Below, piece by piece: positions 35,579-44,798 of a DNA stretch of 64,000 nucleotides (positions are counted from its first letter, which is position 1; every line of letters starts with the position of its first letter). The stretch comes from Pseudomonas sp. IPO3778 (GTDB taxonomy: Bacteria; Pseudomonadota; Gammaproteobacteria; Pseudomonadales; Pseudomonadaceae): NCBI RefSeq assembly GCF_013386825.1, contig NZ_JACARC010000038.1, positions 95,948-159,947 on the forward strand, written 5' to 3'. A program made the translations under genes and the position numbers. Below the pieces are notes generated by a model, which searched no databases, was not told the DNA's origin, and saw only the letters and a program-made list of their open reading frames with translations.

Positions 35579-35602
35579 AGGCAGCACTGCAAAGTGCTGC
35601 CT
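35579..35602 (-). terminator. Hairpin between mreB and mreC
   Basis: A perfect 10-bp stem AGGCAGCACT / AGTGCTGCCT with the 4-base loop GCAA, 32 bp after the mreB stop. Read on the minus strand it is followed by only a weak T-rich stretch, so partial termination or mRNA stabilisation favouring mreB is likelier than a full stop. This would fit the higher need for MreB than MreC/D. Confidence 0.6.
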
Positions 35603-35633
35603 GCGAGCGAAGCATGGGCCAACCAGCAACATC

Positions 35634-36671
35634 TTATTCGCTGGAGAGCAGGTCCATGGTGTGTTTATCCATCATTTCCAGTGCACGGCCACCACCACGG
35701 GCGACGCAGGTCAGCGGGTCTTCAGCGACGATCACTGGCAGGCCGGTTTCCTGGGCCAGCAACTTGTCGAGGTCGCGCAGCAAGGCGCCACCACCGGTCA
35801 GTACCAGGCCACGCTCGGCGATATCGGAAGCCAGTTCCGGAGGCGATTGCTCCAGAGCGCTCTTCACAGCCTGAACGATAGTAGCCAGGGACTCTTGCAG
35901 AGCTTCCAGCACTTCATTGGAGTTCAGGGTGAAGGCACGTGGAACGCCTTCGGCCAGGTTGCGACCGCGAACATCCACTTCGCGAACTTCGCCGCCCGGG
36001 TAAGCGGTACCGATTTCCTGCTTGATGCGCTCGGCGGTGGATTCACCGATCAGGCTGCCGTAGTTACGACGCACGTAGGTGATGATCGCTTCGTCGAAGC
36101 GGTCGCCGCCAACCCGTACGGATTCGGCATACACCACACCATTAAGGGAGATCAGGGCGATTTCAGTGGTACCACCACCGATATCCACCACCATCGAACC
36201 GCGCGCTTCTTCAACCGGCAGGCCGGCACCGATCGCAGCGGCCATTGGCTCTTCGATCAGGAACACTTCACGGGCACCGGCACCAAGGGCCGATTCACGG
36301 ATGGCACGACGCTCCACCTGGGTGGATTTGCACGGAACGCAGATCAGCACACGAGGGCTGGGCTGCAGGAAGCTGTTTTCGTGAACCTTGTTGATAAAGT
36401 ACTGCAGCATCTTCTCGCAGACGCTGAAGTCGGCAATCACGCCATCCTTCATCGGACGAATGGCAGCGATGTTGCCCGGTGTTCGGCCAAGCATGCGCTT
36501 GGCCTCGGTGCCAACGGCAACGACACTTTTCTGATTACCATGGGTCCGAATGGCCACAACCGATGGCTCATTCAGGACGATACCGCGCTCGCGCACGTAA
36601 ATAAGGGTGTTGGCAGTGCCCAGGTCGATGGAAAGATCGCTGGAAAACATGCCACGCAGTTTCTTGAACAT
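35634..36671 (-). CDS. mreB: Rod shape-determining protein MreB
   Basis: Actin-like ATPase that polymerises on the inner membrane and guides lateral wall synthesis. 345 residues with phosphate-1 loop IDLGTANTLIYV, phosphate-2 VVDIGGGTTEIALISL and adenosine motif GLVLTGGGALLRDLD. First gene of the mreBCD-maf-rng-yhdP-nitrilase-tldD run and divergent from gatC. Confidence 0.96.
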   Translation of the reverse strand: MFKKLRGMFSSDLSIDLGTANTLIYVRERGIVLNEPSVVAIRTHGNQKSVVAVGTEAKRMLGRTPGNIAAIRPMKDGVIADFSVCEKMLQYFINKVHENSFLQPSPRVLICVPCKSTQVERRAIRESALGAGAREVFLIEEPMAAAIGAGLPVEEARGSMVVDIGGGTTEIALISLNGVVYAESVRVGGDRFDEAIITYVRRNYGSLIGESTAERIKQEIGTAYPGGEVREVDVRGRNLAEGVPRAFTLNSNEVLEALQESLATIVQAVKSALEQSPPELASDIAERGLVLTGGGALLRDLDKLLAQETGLPVIVAEDPLTCVARGGGRALEMMDKHTMDLLSSE

Positions 36672-36715
36672 GGGAAAGGGACCCTAGGCAACGCGTGGGT
36701 AAAAAAGTGCGGCAA

Positions 36716-36744
36716 ACTCTAACAACGACAGGGATTTTGGGCAA
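36716..36744 (-). promoter_or_regulatory. Predicted sigma-70 promoter of mreB
   Basis: On the minus strand: TTGCCC (36739-36744), a 17-bp spacer and TAGAGT (36716-36721), about 45 bp before the mreB ATG. Spacing is ideal and both boxes are fair. A TACAAT at about 36830-36835 facing the other way may be the gatC -10. Confidence 0.5.
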
Positions 36745-36881
36745 GGCGCCAATGTGCTAAATTGGCCGACTTTCTGTGCACCAACCCCCACAATCGCGGC
36801 CATATGACCGTAGAAATGCGGTAGTGTTCCTACAATCTAACACACGGATAGCTTCCGTTCTGTTTTCCACTGGAGAATCCC

Positions 36882-37169
36882 ATGGCGCTTGAACGCTCCG
36901 ACGTGGAAAAAATCGCTCATTTGGCCTGCCTGGGCCTCAATGAAGCCGATCTTCCACAGACCACCGCAGCCCTGAACAGCATTCTCGGGCTGGTCGACCA
37001 AATGCAAGCCGTGAATACCGACGGCATCGAGCCCCTGGCTCACCCGCTGGAAGCCAGCCAGCGCCTGCGCGCCGACGTCGTGACCGAGCGCAATCACCGC
37101 GAGGCTTACCAGTCCATCGCGCCAGCGGTCGAAAACGGCCTGTACCTGGTTCCGAAAGTCATCGACTAA
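36882..37169 (+). CDS. gatC: Asp/Glu-tRNA amidotransferase subunit C
   Basis: Small subunit that wraps around GatA and stabilises the GatCAB complex. 95 residues, starting MALERSDVEKIAHLACLGL, with the conserved HPLEASQRLRADVVTE segment. First gene of gatCAB. In pseudomonads the complex makes Asn-tRNA(Asn) by amidating misacylated Asp-tRNA. Confidence 0.93.
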   Translation: MALERSDVEKIAHLACLGLNEADLPQTTAALNSILGLVDQMQAVNTDGIEPLAHPLEASQRLRADVVTERNHREAYQSIAPAVENGLYLVPKVID

Positions 37170-37185
37170 AGGGAAAGAGCCTGCA

Positions 37186-38637
37186 ATGCATCAATTGACT
37201 CTGGCCGAGATCGCCCGCGGTCTCGCCGACAAAAAGTTTTCTTCCGAAGAGCTGACCAAAACCCTGCTGGCGCGTATCGCCGAGCTGGACCCACAGGTCA
37301 ACAGCTTCATCAGCATCACCGAAGAACTGGCCCTGAGCCAGGCCAAGGCCGCCGACGCACGTCGCGCCAACGGTGAGAACGGCGCCCTGTTGGGTGCGCC
37401 GATTGCCCACAAAGACCTGTTCTGCACCCAGGGCATCCGCACCAGCTGCGGCTCGAAGATGCTCGACAATTTCAAGGCGCCCTACGATGCCACCGTGGTG
37501 GCCAAGCTGGCCGCTGCCGGGGCCGTGACCCTGGGCAAGACCAACATGGACGAATTCGCCATGGGGTCGGCCAACGAATCGAGCCACTATGGCCCGGTGA
37601 AAAACCCGTGGAACCTTGAGCACGTGCCCGGCGGTTCGTCCGGCGGTTCGGCGGCCGCGGTTGCCGCTCGTCTGTTACCGGCGGCCACGGCCACCGACAC
37701 CGGCGGTTCGATTCGCCAACCGGCTGCATTCACCAACCTCACCGGTTTGAAACCGACCTACGGTCGCGTTTCCCGCTGGGGCATGATTGCCTACGCGTCC
37801 AGCCTCGACCAGGGCGGCCCTCTGGCCCGCACGGCCGAGGACTGCGCAATATTGTTACAAGGTATGGCAGGCTTCGATCCGCAGGACTCCACCAGCATCG
37901 ATGAGCCCGTGCCGGACTACAGCGCCAGCCTGAACACCTCGATCAAAGGCCTGCGCATTGGCGTGCCCAAAGAGTATTTCAGCGCCGGCCTCGATCCGCG
38001 CATTGCCGAACTGGTGCACAACAGCGTCAAGGCGCTGGAAAAGCTCGGCGCCGTGATCAAGGAAATCAGCCTGCCGAACAACCAGCACGCGATTCCTGCC
38101 TACTACGTGATCGCCCCGGCAGAAGCGTCCTCCAACCTGTCGCGTTTCGACGGCGTGCGTTTCGGCTACCGCTGCGAAAACCCGAAAGACCTCACCGACC
38201 TTTATAAGCGCTCCCGTGGCGAAGGTTTCGGCGTGGAAGTACAACGCCGGATCATGGTCGGTGCCTACGCCCTGTCGGCCGGTTACTACGACGCGTACTA
38301 CCTCAAGGCGCAAAAGATCCGTCGCCTGATCAAGAACGACTTCATGGCAGCCTTTAATGAAGTCGACGTGATCCTCGGCCCAACCACGCCGAACCCGGCC
38401 TGGAAGATCGGCGCCAAGACCGGCGACCCGATCGCCGAGTACCTGGAAGACCTGTACACCATCACCGCCAACCTCGCCGGGCTGCCGGGCTTGTCCATGC
38501 CTGCTGGTTTCGTCGACGGTTTGCCGGTAGGCGTGCAACTGCTCGCCCCGTATTTCCAGGAAGGCCGCCTGCTTAATGTGGCGCACCAGTACCAGTTGAA
38601 CACTGACTGGCACACTCGCACCCCTACCGGCTTCTGA
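37186..38637 (+). CDS. gatA: Asp/Glu-tRNA amidotransferase subunit A
   Basis: Amidase-signature glutaminase subunit, which releases ammonia from glutamine for GatB. 483 residues. The Ser-cisSer-Lys triad is visible: the lysine in APIAHKDLFCTQG and the serines in VPGGSSGGSAAAVAARLLP and DTGGSIRQPAAF. Located 16 bp after gatC and 10 bp before gatB. Confidence 0.96.
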   Translation: MHQLTLAEIARGLADKKFSSEELTKTLLARIAELDPQVNSFISITEELALSQAKAADARRANGENGALLGAPIAHKDLFCTQGIRTSCGSKMLDNFKAPYDATVVAKLAAAGAVTLGKTNMDEFAMGSANESSHYGPVKNPWNLEHVPGGSSGGSAAAVAARLLPAATATDTGGSIRQPAAFTNLTGLKPTYGRVSRWGMIAYASSLDQGGPLARTAEDCAILLQGMAGFDPQDSTSIDEPVPDYSASLNTSIKGLRIGVPKEYFSAGLDPRIAELVHNSVKALEKLGAVIKEISLPNNQHAIPAYYVIAPAEASSNLSRFDGVRFGYRCENPKDLTDLYKRSRGEGFGVEVQRRIMVGAYALSAGYYDAYYLKAQKIRRLIKNDFMAAFNEVDVILGPTTPNPAWKIGAKTGDPIAEYLEDLYTITANLAGLPGLSMPAGFVDGLPVGVQLLAPYFQEGRLLNVAHQYQLNTDWHTRTPTGF

Positions 38638-38647
38638 GGAGAACACT

Positions 38648-40093
38648 ATGCAATGGGAAGTCGTGATCGGGCTGGAGATTCATACCCAGCTCGCCACCCA
38701 ATCGAAGATTTTCTCCGGTAGCGCCACCACGTTCGGCTCCGAGCCCAACACCCAGGCCAGCCTCGTAGACCTGGGCATGCCCGGCGTACTGCCGGTGCTG
38801 AACCAGGAAGCGGTGCGCATGGCGGTGATGTTCGGCCTGGCGATTGACGCCGAGATCGGCCAGCACAACGTGTTCGCCCGTAAAAACTACTTCTACCCGG
38901 ACCTGCCCAAGGGTTACCAGATCAGCCAGATGGAATTGCCGATCGTCGGCAAGGGCTACCTGGACATCCCGCTGGAAGACGGCACCATCAAACGTGTCGG
39001 CGTGACCCGTGCGCACCTGGAAGAAGATGCCGGCAAAAGCCTGCATGAAGAGTTCAACGGCGCCACCGGCATCGACCTGAACCGCGCCGGCACGCCGCTG
39101 CTGGAGATCGTGTCCGAGCCGGACATGCGCAGCGCCAAGGAAGCCGTGGCCTACGTCAAGACGATCCACGCGCTGGTGCGTTACCTCGGCATCTGCGACG
39201 GCAACATGGCCGAAGGCTCCCTGCGTTGCGACTGCAACGTGTCGGTGCGGCCAAAAGGCCAGGTCGAGTACGGCACCCGCTGCGAGATCAAGAACGTCAA
39301 CTCGTTCCGTTTCATCGAGAAGGCGATCAACACCGAAGTGCGCCGCCAGATCGAACTGATCGAAGACGGCGGCAAGGTGATCCAACAGACCCGCCTGTAC
39401 GACCCGAACAAAGACGAAACCCGCGCCATGCGCAGCAAGGAAGAAGCCAACGACTACCGTTACTTCCCCGACCCGGACCTGTTGCCGGTGGTCATCGAGG
39501 ACTCGTTCCTGGCTGACGTGCGCGCCACCCTGCCGGAATTGCCGCCGCAAAAACGCGAGCGCTTCCAGGAGCAATTCGGTCTTTCGGTGTATGACGCGAG
39601 CGTCCTGGCTTCGAGCCGCGAGCAAGCCAACTACTTCGAAAAAGTCGTGAGCATTGCCGGCGACGCCAAACTGGCGGCCAACTGGGTGATGGTTGAGCTG
39701 GGCAGCCTGTTGAACAAACAGGGCCTGGAAATCGACGAAGCACCGGTGTCCGCCGAGCAATTGGGCGGCATGTTGCTGCGCATCAAAGACAACACCATCT
39801 CCGGCAAAATCGCCAAGACCGTGTTTGAAGCCATGGCCGCAGGCGAAGGCAGCGCTGACGAGATCATCGAGAAGCGTGGCCTGAAGCAAGTCACCGACAG
39901 CGGCGCGATTTCGGCGGTGCTCGACGAGATGCTGGCCGCCAACGCCGAACAGGTTGAACAATACCGCGCGGCCGATGAAGCCAAGCGCGGCAAGATGTTC
40001 GGCTTCTTTGTCGGCCAGGCCATGAAAGCCTCCAAAGGCAAGGCCAACCCGCAACAGGTCAACGAACTGCTGAAAAGCAAGCTCGAAGGCTGA
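38648..40093 (+). CDS. gatB: Asp/Glu-tRNA amidotransferase subunit B
   Basis: Kinase/transamidase subunit that activates the misacylated tRNA with ATP and adds ammonia. 481 residues: catalytic domain starting MQWEVVIGLEIHTQL (1-290), then the helical and YqeY-like tRNA-binding domains (about 325-481). The motifs YPDLPKGYQISQ and EGSLRCDCNVSVR are conserved. Confidence 0.96.
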   Translation: MQWEVVIGLEIHTQLATQSKIFSGSATTFGSEPNTQASLVDLGMPGVLPVLNQEAVRMAVMFGLAIDAEIGQHNVFARKNYFYPDLPKGYQISQMELPIVGKGYLDIPLEDGTIKRVGVTRAHLEEDAGKSLHEEFNGATGIDLNRAGTPLLEIVSEPDMRSAKEAVAYVKTIHALVRYLGICDGNMAEGSLRCDCNVSVRPKGQVEYGTRCEIKNVNSFRFIEKAINTEVRRQIELIEDGGKVIQQTRLYDPNKDETRAMRSKEEANDYRYFPDPDLLPVVIEDSFLADVRATLPELPPQKRERFQEQFGLSVYDASVLASSREQANYFEKVVSIAGDAKLAANWVMVELGSLLNKQGLEIDEAPVSAEQLGGMLLRIKDNTISGKIAKTVFEAMAAGEGSADEIIEKRGLKQVTDSGAISAVLDEMLAANAEQVEQYRAADEAKRGKMFGFFVGQAMKASKGKANPQQVNELLKSKLEG

Positions 40094-40124
40094 TCGCGGT
40101 CGTCTCACTGCGGGAACCGGCTTG

Positions 40125-40212
40125 TGTGGGAGCTGGCTTGCCTGCGATAGCATCACCTCGGTGCACCTGAAAGACCGAGGCGCTTGCATCGCGGGCAAGC
40201 CCGGCTCCCACA
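40125..40212. repeat. REP doublet 3 (mixed arms)
   Basis: Left arm (from 40125) reads GTGGGAGCTGGCTTGCCTGC; the right arm (to 40212), read on the other strand, reads GTGGGAGCCGGGCTTGCCCGC. The two arms are different sub-types and pair with G-U wobbles. An inner CACCTCGGTG / CCGAGGCGC pair lies between them. Located between gatB and the RlpA-like gene. Confidence 0.85.
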
Positions 40213-40249
40213 TAAGCCGATTTCCACATCACTTTCGGGGACACCTTGA

Positions 40250-40621
40250 ATGAAGCGTCTACTCGGCCTATTGGCCCTGTTCTCACTGCTCACCGGCTGC
40301 GCCAGCGGCCTCATCGACCCCAACGGCTACGACGAAACCGGCACCGCCTCCTACTACGGCGCCAAACACCACGGTAAAAGCACCGCCAGCGGTGAACCGT
40401 TCAACCAGAATGCCCTGACCGCCGCCCATCGTCGCTTGCCCTTCGGCACGCAGGTGAAGGTCACCAACCTCGACAACAACAAAAGCGTGGTTGTCCGCAT
40501 CAACGATCGCGGCCCGCACACCCGTGGGCGCCTGATTGACCTTTCACGCAAGGCCGCCGAACAGCTGGGTATGATCAGCAGCGGCACCGCGCGTGTTCGC
40601 GTACAAGCCCTCAGCAACTGA
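40250..40621 (+). CDS. RlpA-like lipoprotein (double-psi beta-barrel)
   Basis: A 123-residue lipoprotein: lipobox LLTGC with the lipidated cysteine at C17, then a single double-psi beta-barrel domain (about 30-121) with TGTASYYGAKHHGKSTASGEPF and VVRINDRGPHTRGRLIDLS. It resembles the catalytic domain of the septal lytic transglycosylase RlpA but lacks the SPOR domain that brings RlpA to division sites, so it is a short paralogue. Probably acts on peptidoglycan in the periplasm. Confidence 0.88.
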   Translation: MKRLLGLLALFSLLTGCASGLIDPNGYDETGTASYYGAKHHGKSTASGEPFNQNALTAAHRRLPFGTQVKVTNLDNNKSVVVRINDRGPHTRGRLIDLSRKAAEQLGMISSGTARVRVQALSN

Positions 40622-40671
40622 CCGACGGAGCCCAGGCCATTTTCGGATTAACCGCCCTCTCGCTCTTCAGC

Positions 40672-41727
40672 GTGATCGAACTGATCAGCGGCCTGCTGCT
40701 GCTCATCGTCGGTGCCGAAGTTCTGGTGCGCGCCGCCGTGCGCCTGGCCGCCAGCCTCAAGGTGCGGCCGCTGATCATCGGCCTGAGCATCGTCGCCTTC
40801 GGCAGCAGCGCACCGCAAATGGCGATCAGCCTGCAGGCCACCCTGGCAGACAACACCGACATCGCCGTGGGCAGTGTGATCGGCAGCAGCATCTTCAATA
40901 CCCTGGTGACCCTTGGCCTGGCCGCCCTGATCATTCCGCTGCGGGTCTCGCGGCAACTGGTGCGCCTGGACATCCCGGTGATGATCCTCGCCAGCCTGCT
41001 GGTGTTTGTACTCGCCGCCAATGAAGAACTCACGCCCGTCGACGGCCTGTTGCTGCTGGCCGCCCTGGTGGCCTACCTCGGCGTGCTGCTCTACCAGACC
41101 CGCCACTCCCGCCGCCCCCGCACCCTCGACACCGTGGTGCAGGCACCCTGGCTGAGCAGCGTGTTGCTGATGATCGGCGGGCTGCTGATCCTCGTACTCG
41201 CCGGGCACCTGCTGCTGGGCGCCGCGGTGGACGTGGCCGAGGACCTCGGGCTGTCGGAACGCATCATCGGCCTGACGCTGATGGGCGTCGGCACCTCGCT
41301 ACCGTGCCTCGCCACCTCGTTGATCGCCGCCCTGCGTGGGCAACGGGAAATCGCCGTGGGCAACGTGATCGGCAGCAACCTGTTCAACCTGCTCGGGGTG
41401 CTGGGTTTTACCGCCCTGGTGGCGCCCTCGCCATTGTCGGTGTCGCCCAACGCCCTGGATTTCGACCTGCCGGTGATGCTCGGCGCGGTCGCGCTGTGCC
41501 TGCCGGTGTTTTATTCGGGGTACCGGGTCACGCGGGCCGAAGGCCTGGTGTTCCTGGGCCTGTATTTGGTGTATGGGCTGCACGTGGTGTCGTTCACCTT
41601 CGGCATGCCGCTGGCCAACACGCTTGAACAACTGATGCTGTATTACGTCCTGCCAGCGCTGGTGGCTTTCCTGTTGTTCACCTCGCTGCGAGCCTGGCGC
41701 CGCCAACACAAGAGGGAATCGCAATGA
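40672..41727 (+). CDS. Calcium/sodium antiporter family protein (YrbG-like)
   Basis: CaCA-superfamily cation exchanger, about 351 residues with ten hydrophobic segments. The two inverted alpha-repeats are plain: GLSIVAFGSSAPQMAISL with IAVGSVIGSSIFNTL, and GLTLMGVGTSLPCLATSL with IAVGNVIGSNLFNLL. The start is doubtful: no ATG is available. The GTG at 40672 has no ribosome-binding site, whereas an in-frame ATT at 40639 lies eight bases after GGAG (40627-40630) and would add 11 residues. The gene after it overlaps its stop. Confidence 0.88.
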   Translation: MIELISGLLLLIVGAEVLVRAAVRLAASLKVRPLIIGLSIVAFGSSAPQMAISLQATLADNTDIAVGSVIGSSIFNTLVTLGLAALIIPLRVSRQLVRLDIPVMILASLLVFVLAANEELTPVDGLLLLAALVAYLGVLLYQTRHSRRPRTLDTVVQAPWLSSVLLMIGGLLILVLAGHLLLGAAVDVAEDLGLSERIIGLTLMGVGTSLPCLATSLIAALRGQREIAVGNVIGSNLFNLLGVLGFTALVAPSPLSVSPNALDFDLPVMLGAVALCLPVFYSGYRVTRAEGLVFLGLYLVYGLHVVSFTFGMPLANTLEQLMLYYVLPALVAFLLFTSLRAWRRQHKRESQ

Positions 41728-42104
41728 CCGAACAGAAAAAGCCCGGCGTTGAAATGCGCCGCCAGGTAATGGGTGATGTGTTTGTGGATAGGGCGCTGGG
41801 CAATGCCACCGAGTTCAGCCAGCCGCTGCAGGATTTCGTCAACGAGCACGCCTGGGGCAGCGTGTGGAATCGTGAAGGGTTACCGCTGAAAACCCGCAGC
41901 CTGATCACCCTCGCGGCCTTGACCGCCCTCAAGTGCCCGCAGGAACTCAAGGGCCATGTGCGCGGCGCGCTGAACAATGGGTGCACCGTGGAGGAGATTC
42001 GCGAAGCGCTGCTGCATTGCGCGGTGTATGCCGGTGTGCCGGCCGCGATTGATGCCTTTCGTGCCGCTCAGGAAGTGATCGACAGTTACCAGAAAGACGC
42101 TTAG
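41724..42104 (+). CDS. Carboxymuconolactone decarboxylase family protein
   Basis: 126 residues, the size of single-domain PcaC-like proteins. ALTALKCPQELKGHVRGALNNGCTVEEIREALLHCAVYAGVP covers the AhpD-like helical core, with C and H at the usual active-site places. PcaC removes CO2 from gamma-carboxymuconolactone in protocatechuate breakdown, but no pca genes are near, so another decarboxylase or redox role is possible. It overlaps the antiporter stop (ATGA). Confidence 0.82.
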   Translation: MTEQKKPGVEMRRQVMGDVFVDRALGNATEFSQPLQDFVNEHAWGSVWNREGLPLKTRSLITLAALTALKCPQELKGHVRGALNNGCTVEEIREALLHCAVYAGVPAAIDAFRAAQEVIDSYQKDA

Positions 42105-43042
42105 ATCCAGCCGCCCGCCTGCAACACGAAGATCCCGATATTTGTGGTCACCGCCGCCATCAAGGTGGTGATCACGATAATCGCGGCCGCCAGCTCATGA
42201 TTGCCCTCCGCCGCCCGCGCCATCACAAAACTGGCCGCCGCCGTGGGCGAACCGAAGTACAGGAACAAAATCCCCAGCTCCGCACCACGGAACCCCAGGA
42301 GCCACGCACCCAGGGTCGCGAGCACCGGCAGCCAGACCATCTTCATCAGGCTGGCACTCAGGGCCATGTTCCCGCTTTTGCGCAGTGCCGCCAACGACAA
42401 CGTGCCGCCGATACAGATCAACGCCAACGGCAACGTCATGTCCGCCAGGTACTGCCCGGAGGATTCCAGCCAGCCGGGCAAGCCCATCTGGAAATACGCA
42501 AAGGGTGCCGCCGCGATCACGCTGATGATCAATGGGTTGGCCAGCACACTCTTGAAGATGCTCCACGGATCGGACTTGATCACCGGGCTGTACACCGCCA
42601 GCACAATGGTCGAGAGGGTGTTGTAGAACAGGATCACCAGCGCCGCGAGCACGGCCCCCAGGGAAATCCCGTAGTCGCCGTACATGCTGGCCGCCAGGGC
42701 CAGGCCGATCACGCCGTTGTTACCGCGAAACGCGCCCTGGGCGTAAATGCCGCGGTCTTCCCGTGGGCAACGAAAGATCGCCCAGCCCCAGGCCAGGGCG
42801 AAGCTCAACAGGGTGGCGACGGAGAAATAAATCAGCAGCCCGGGCTTGAGGGCCGAATGCAGGTCGGCGTGGAGAATCCCCAGGAACAGCAAGGCCGGCA
42901 TGGTGACGTTGAACACCAGCGACGAAGCCGTGTGGATAAAGTTGTCGTTGATCCAATGGATGCGCTTGAGCAGGACGCCCAGGAACAGCATGGCAAACAC
43001 CGGCGCGGTGATGTTCAGGGTTTGTAGGAAGATTGCCAGCAT
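42101..43042 (-). CDS. AEC family transporter
   Basis: Auxin-efflux-carrier family membrane protein of 313 residues with two bundles of five hydrophobic helices; ITAPVFAMLFLGVLLKRIHWI near the start and FRGNNGVIGLALAASMYG are typical. Members move malonate, malate or other organic acids; the substrate here is unknown. The ATG at 43042 is chosen as the family start. It is convergent with the carboxymuconolactone-type gene, their stops overlapping by 4 bp. Confidence 0.85.
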   Translation of the reverse strand: MLAIFLQTLNITAPVFAMLFLGVLLKRIHWINDNFIHTASSLVFNVTMPALLFLGILHADLHSALKPGLLIYFSVATLLSFALAWGWAIFRCPREDRGIYAQGAFRGNNGVIGLALAASMYGDYGISLGAVLAALVILFYNTLSTIVLAVYSPVIKSDPWSIFKSVLANPLIISVIAAAPFAYFQMGLPGWLESSGQYLADMTLPLALICIGGTLSLAALRKSGNMALSASLMKMVWLPVLATLGAWLLGFRGAELGILFLYFGSPTAAASFVMARAAEGNHELAAAIIVITTLMAAVTTNIGIFVLQAGGWI

Positions 43043-43126
43043 GCCGGAGAGAACCTTGGGTGGGCGTCGGTAGGTGGCTAATGATAAGCCACCTGGCACG
43101 GGTTCGTCTGGAGCACACCGATCAAA

Positions 43127-43216
43127 TGTGGGAGCTGGCTTGCCTGCGATGGCGTCGGTACAGCAAACATCATTGTTGACTGACCTACCGCTATCGCAGG
43201 CAAGCCAGCTCCCACA
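43127..43216. repeat. REP doublet 4 (GTGGGAGCTGGCTTGCC class)
   Basis: Arms 43127-43152 and 43191-43216 are inverted copies of GTGGGAGCTGGCTTGCCTGC, followed by GATGGC or GATAGC. Here both arms belong to the same sub-type. It occupies most of the 189-bp gap between the co-directional garD and AEC genes. Confidence 0.85.
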
Positions 43217-43231
43217 CAGTGCACAGCTGTA

Positions 43232-44785
43232 TCAGGTGATCGGCGCCGGGTTGAACAACGTAATGTCGTTATGCAGCTTGTGCTGCTCCGCCCATGTCTG
43301 CTTCTTGCCGCTGGCCACATCCAGGTAGAAGTGGAACAACTCCCAGCCTAATTCCTCGATCGTCGCGCGCCCGGTAGCAATCCGCCCGGCGTCGATATCA
43401 ATCAGGTCCGGCCAGCGCTGCGCCAGCTCGGTGCGCGTCGAGACCTTCACCACCGGCGCCATCGCCAGCCCATACGGCGTGCCACGCCCGGTGGTGAACA
43501 CATGCAGGTTCATCCCCGCCGCCAACTGCAGCGTACCGCACACAAAATCACTGGCCGGCGTGGCGCAAAAGATCAGACCCTTGCGATTAAACCGCTCGCC
43601 CGGGCCAAGCACGCCGTTGATCGCACTGCTGCCCGACTTGACGATGGAGCCCAACGACTTCTCGACAATATTCGACAACCCGCCCTTCTTGTTGCCCGGC
43701 GTGGTGTTGGCGCTGCGATCCGCCTCGCCCTTGGCCAGGTAGCGGTCGTACCAATCCATTTCCCGCACCAGCTCCCGGGCCACGTCCTGGTTCTGTGCAC
43801 GGGACGTCAGCAGGTAGATGGCATCGCGCACTTCGGTCACTTCGGAAAACATCACCGTCGCGCCCGCCCGCAGCAACAAATCCGAGGCGTAACCCAGTGC
43901 CGGGTTGGCGGTGATGCCGGAGAAGGCATCACTGCCGCCGCACTGCATGCCGAGGATCAACTCCGACGCCGGTACCGTTTCCCGCCGACGCAGGTCGAGT
44001 TTCTTCAGACGGGTTTCAGCCAATTCCATGATCTGTTCGATCATTTCGGTAAAACCATGGCTGGAATCCTGCAACCGGTACAGCCACGGCTCACTCAGAT
44101 CAACCGAGCTGTCGTTTTCATGCATCACCTGCCCGGCCTGCAATTTCTCGCAACCCAGGCTGATCACCAGGGCCTCGCCGCCCAGGTTCGGATTGCGCGC
44201 CAAGTTGCGCACCGTGCGGATCGGGATGTAGGCGTCAGTGGCGGTAATCGCCACGCCGCAGCCGTAGCTGTGGGTCAGCGCGACCACGTCATCGACGTTC
44301 GGGTACTTGGGCAACAACTCGTCCTTGATGCGCTTGACCGCATGGTCCAGCACCCCGGTGACACACTGCACTGTGGTGGTGATCCCCAGAATATTGCGCG
44401 TGCCAACGGTACCGTCGGCATTGCGATAACCCTCGAAGGTAAAGCCTTCCAGCGGCGCCTGAGCCTCGGGCACCTCGGTGGACAGCGGCAAGCTGTCCAG
44501 GGGTGGCGCCGTGGGCATGCGCAGTTGATCTTCCTGCACCCAACTGCCGCGAGGAATCGGGCGCAAGGCATAACCGATGGTCTGGCCGTAGCGAATGATC
44601 CGGCCGCCTTCAGGGATGTCTTCCAGGGTCACCTTATGGCTTTGGGGAATGAAATCCACCGTCACCAGGCCGTCGGGAAACTCAGTCCCCGCCGGTACAC
44701 CCTGGTCGTTGACCACAATCACCACGTTATCCAGCGCGTGCAAACGAATGGAGCGTGGCGAATCGGCATGTTCAATCAACTGCAT
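43232..44785 (-). CDS. garD: Galactarate dehydratase
   Basis: Dehydrates D-galactarate to 5-dehydro-4-deoxy-D-glucarate. 517 residues: an N-terminal SAF-like domain (1-95) and the UxaA/GarD catalytic part with NILGITTTVQCVTGVLDHAV, LTHSYGCGVAITATDAYIPIRT and LGMQCGGSDAFSGITANPALG. It lies 13 bp after the permease and is last in the catabolic cluster. Its product feeds KdgD, encoded 3 kb upstream in the same direction. Confidence 0.92.
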   Translation of the reverse strand: MQLIEHADSPRSIRLHALDNVVIVVNDQGVPAGTEFPDGLVTVDFIPQSHKVTLEDIPEGGRIIRYGQTIGYALRPIPRGSWVQEDQLRMPTAPPLDSLPLSTEVPEAQAPLEGFTFEGYRNADGTVGTRNILGITTTVQCVTGVLDHAVKRIKDELLPKYPNVDDVVALTHSYGCGVAITATDAYIPIRTVRNLARNPNLGGEALVISLGCEKLQAGQVMHENDSSVDLSEPWLYRLQDSSHGFTEMIEQIMELAETRLKKLDLRRRETVPASELILGMQCGGSDAFSGITANPALGYASDLLLRAGATVMFSEVTEVRDAIYLLTSRAQNQDVARELVREMDWYDRYLAKGEADRSANTTPGNKKGGLSNIVEKSLGSIVKSGSSAINGVLGPGERFNRKGLIFCATPASDFVCGTLQLAAGMNLHVFTTGRGTPYGLAMAPVVKVSTRTELAQRWPDLIDIDAGRIATGRATIEELGWELFHFYLDVASGKKQTWAEQHKLHNDITLFNPAPIT

Positions 44786-44798
44786 GACGCGGGCCCCT

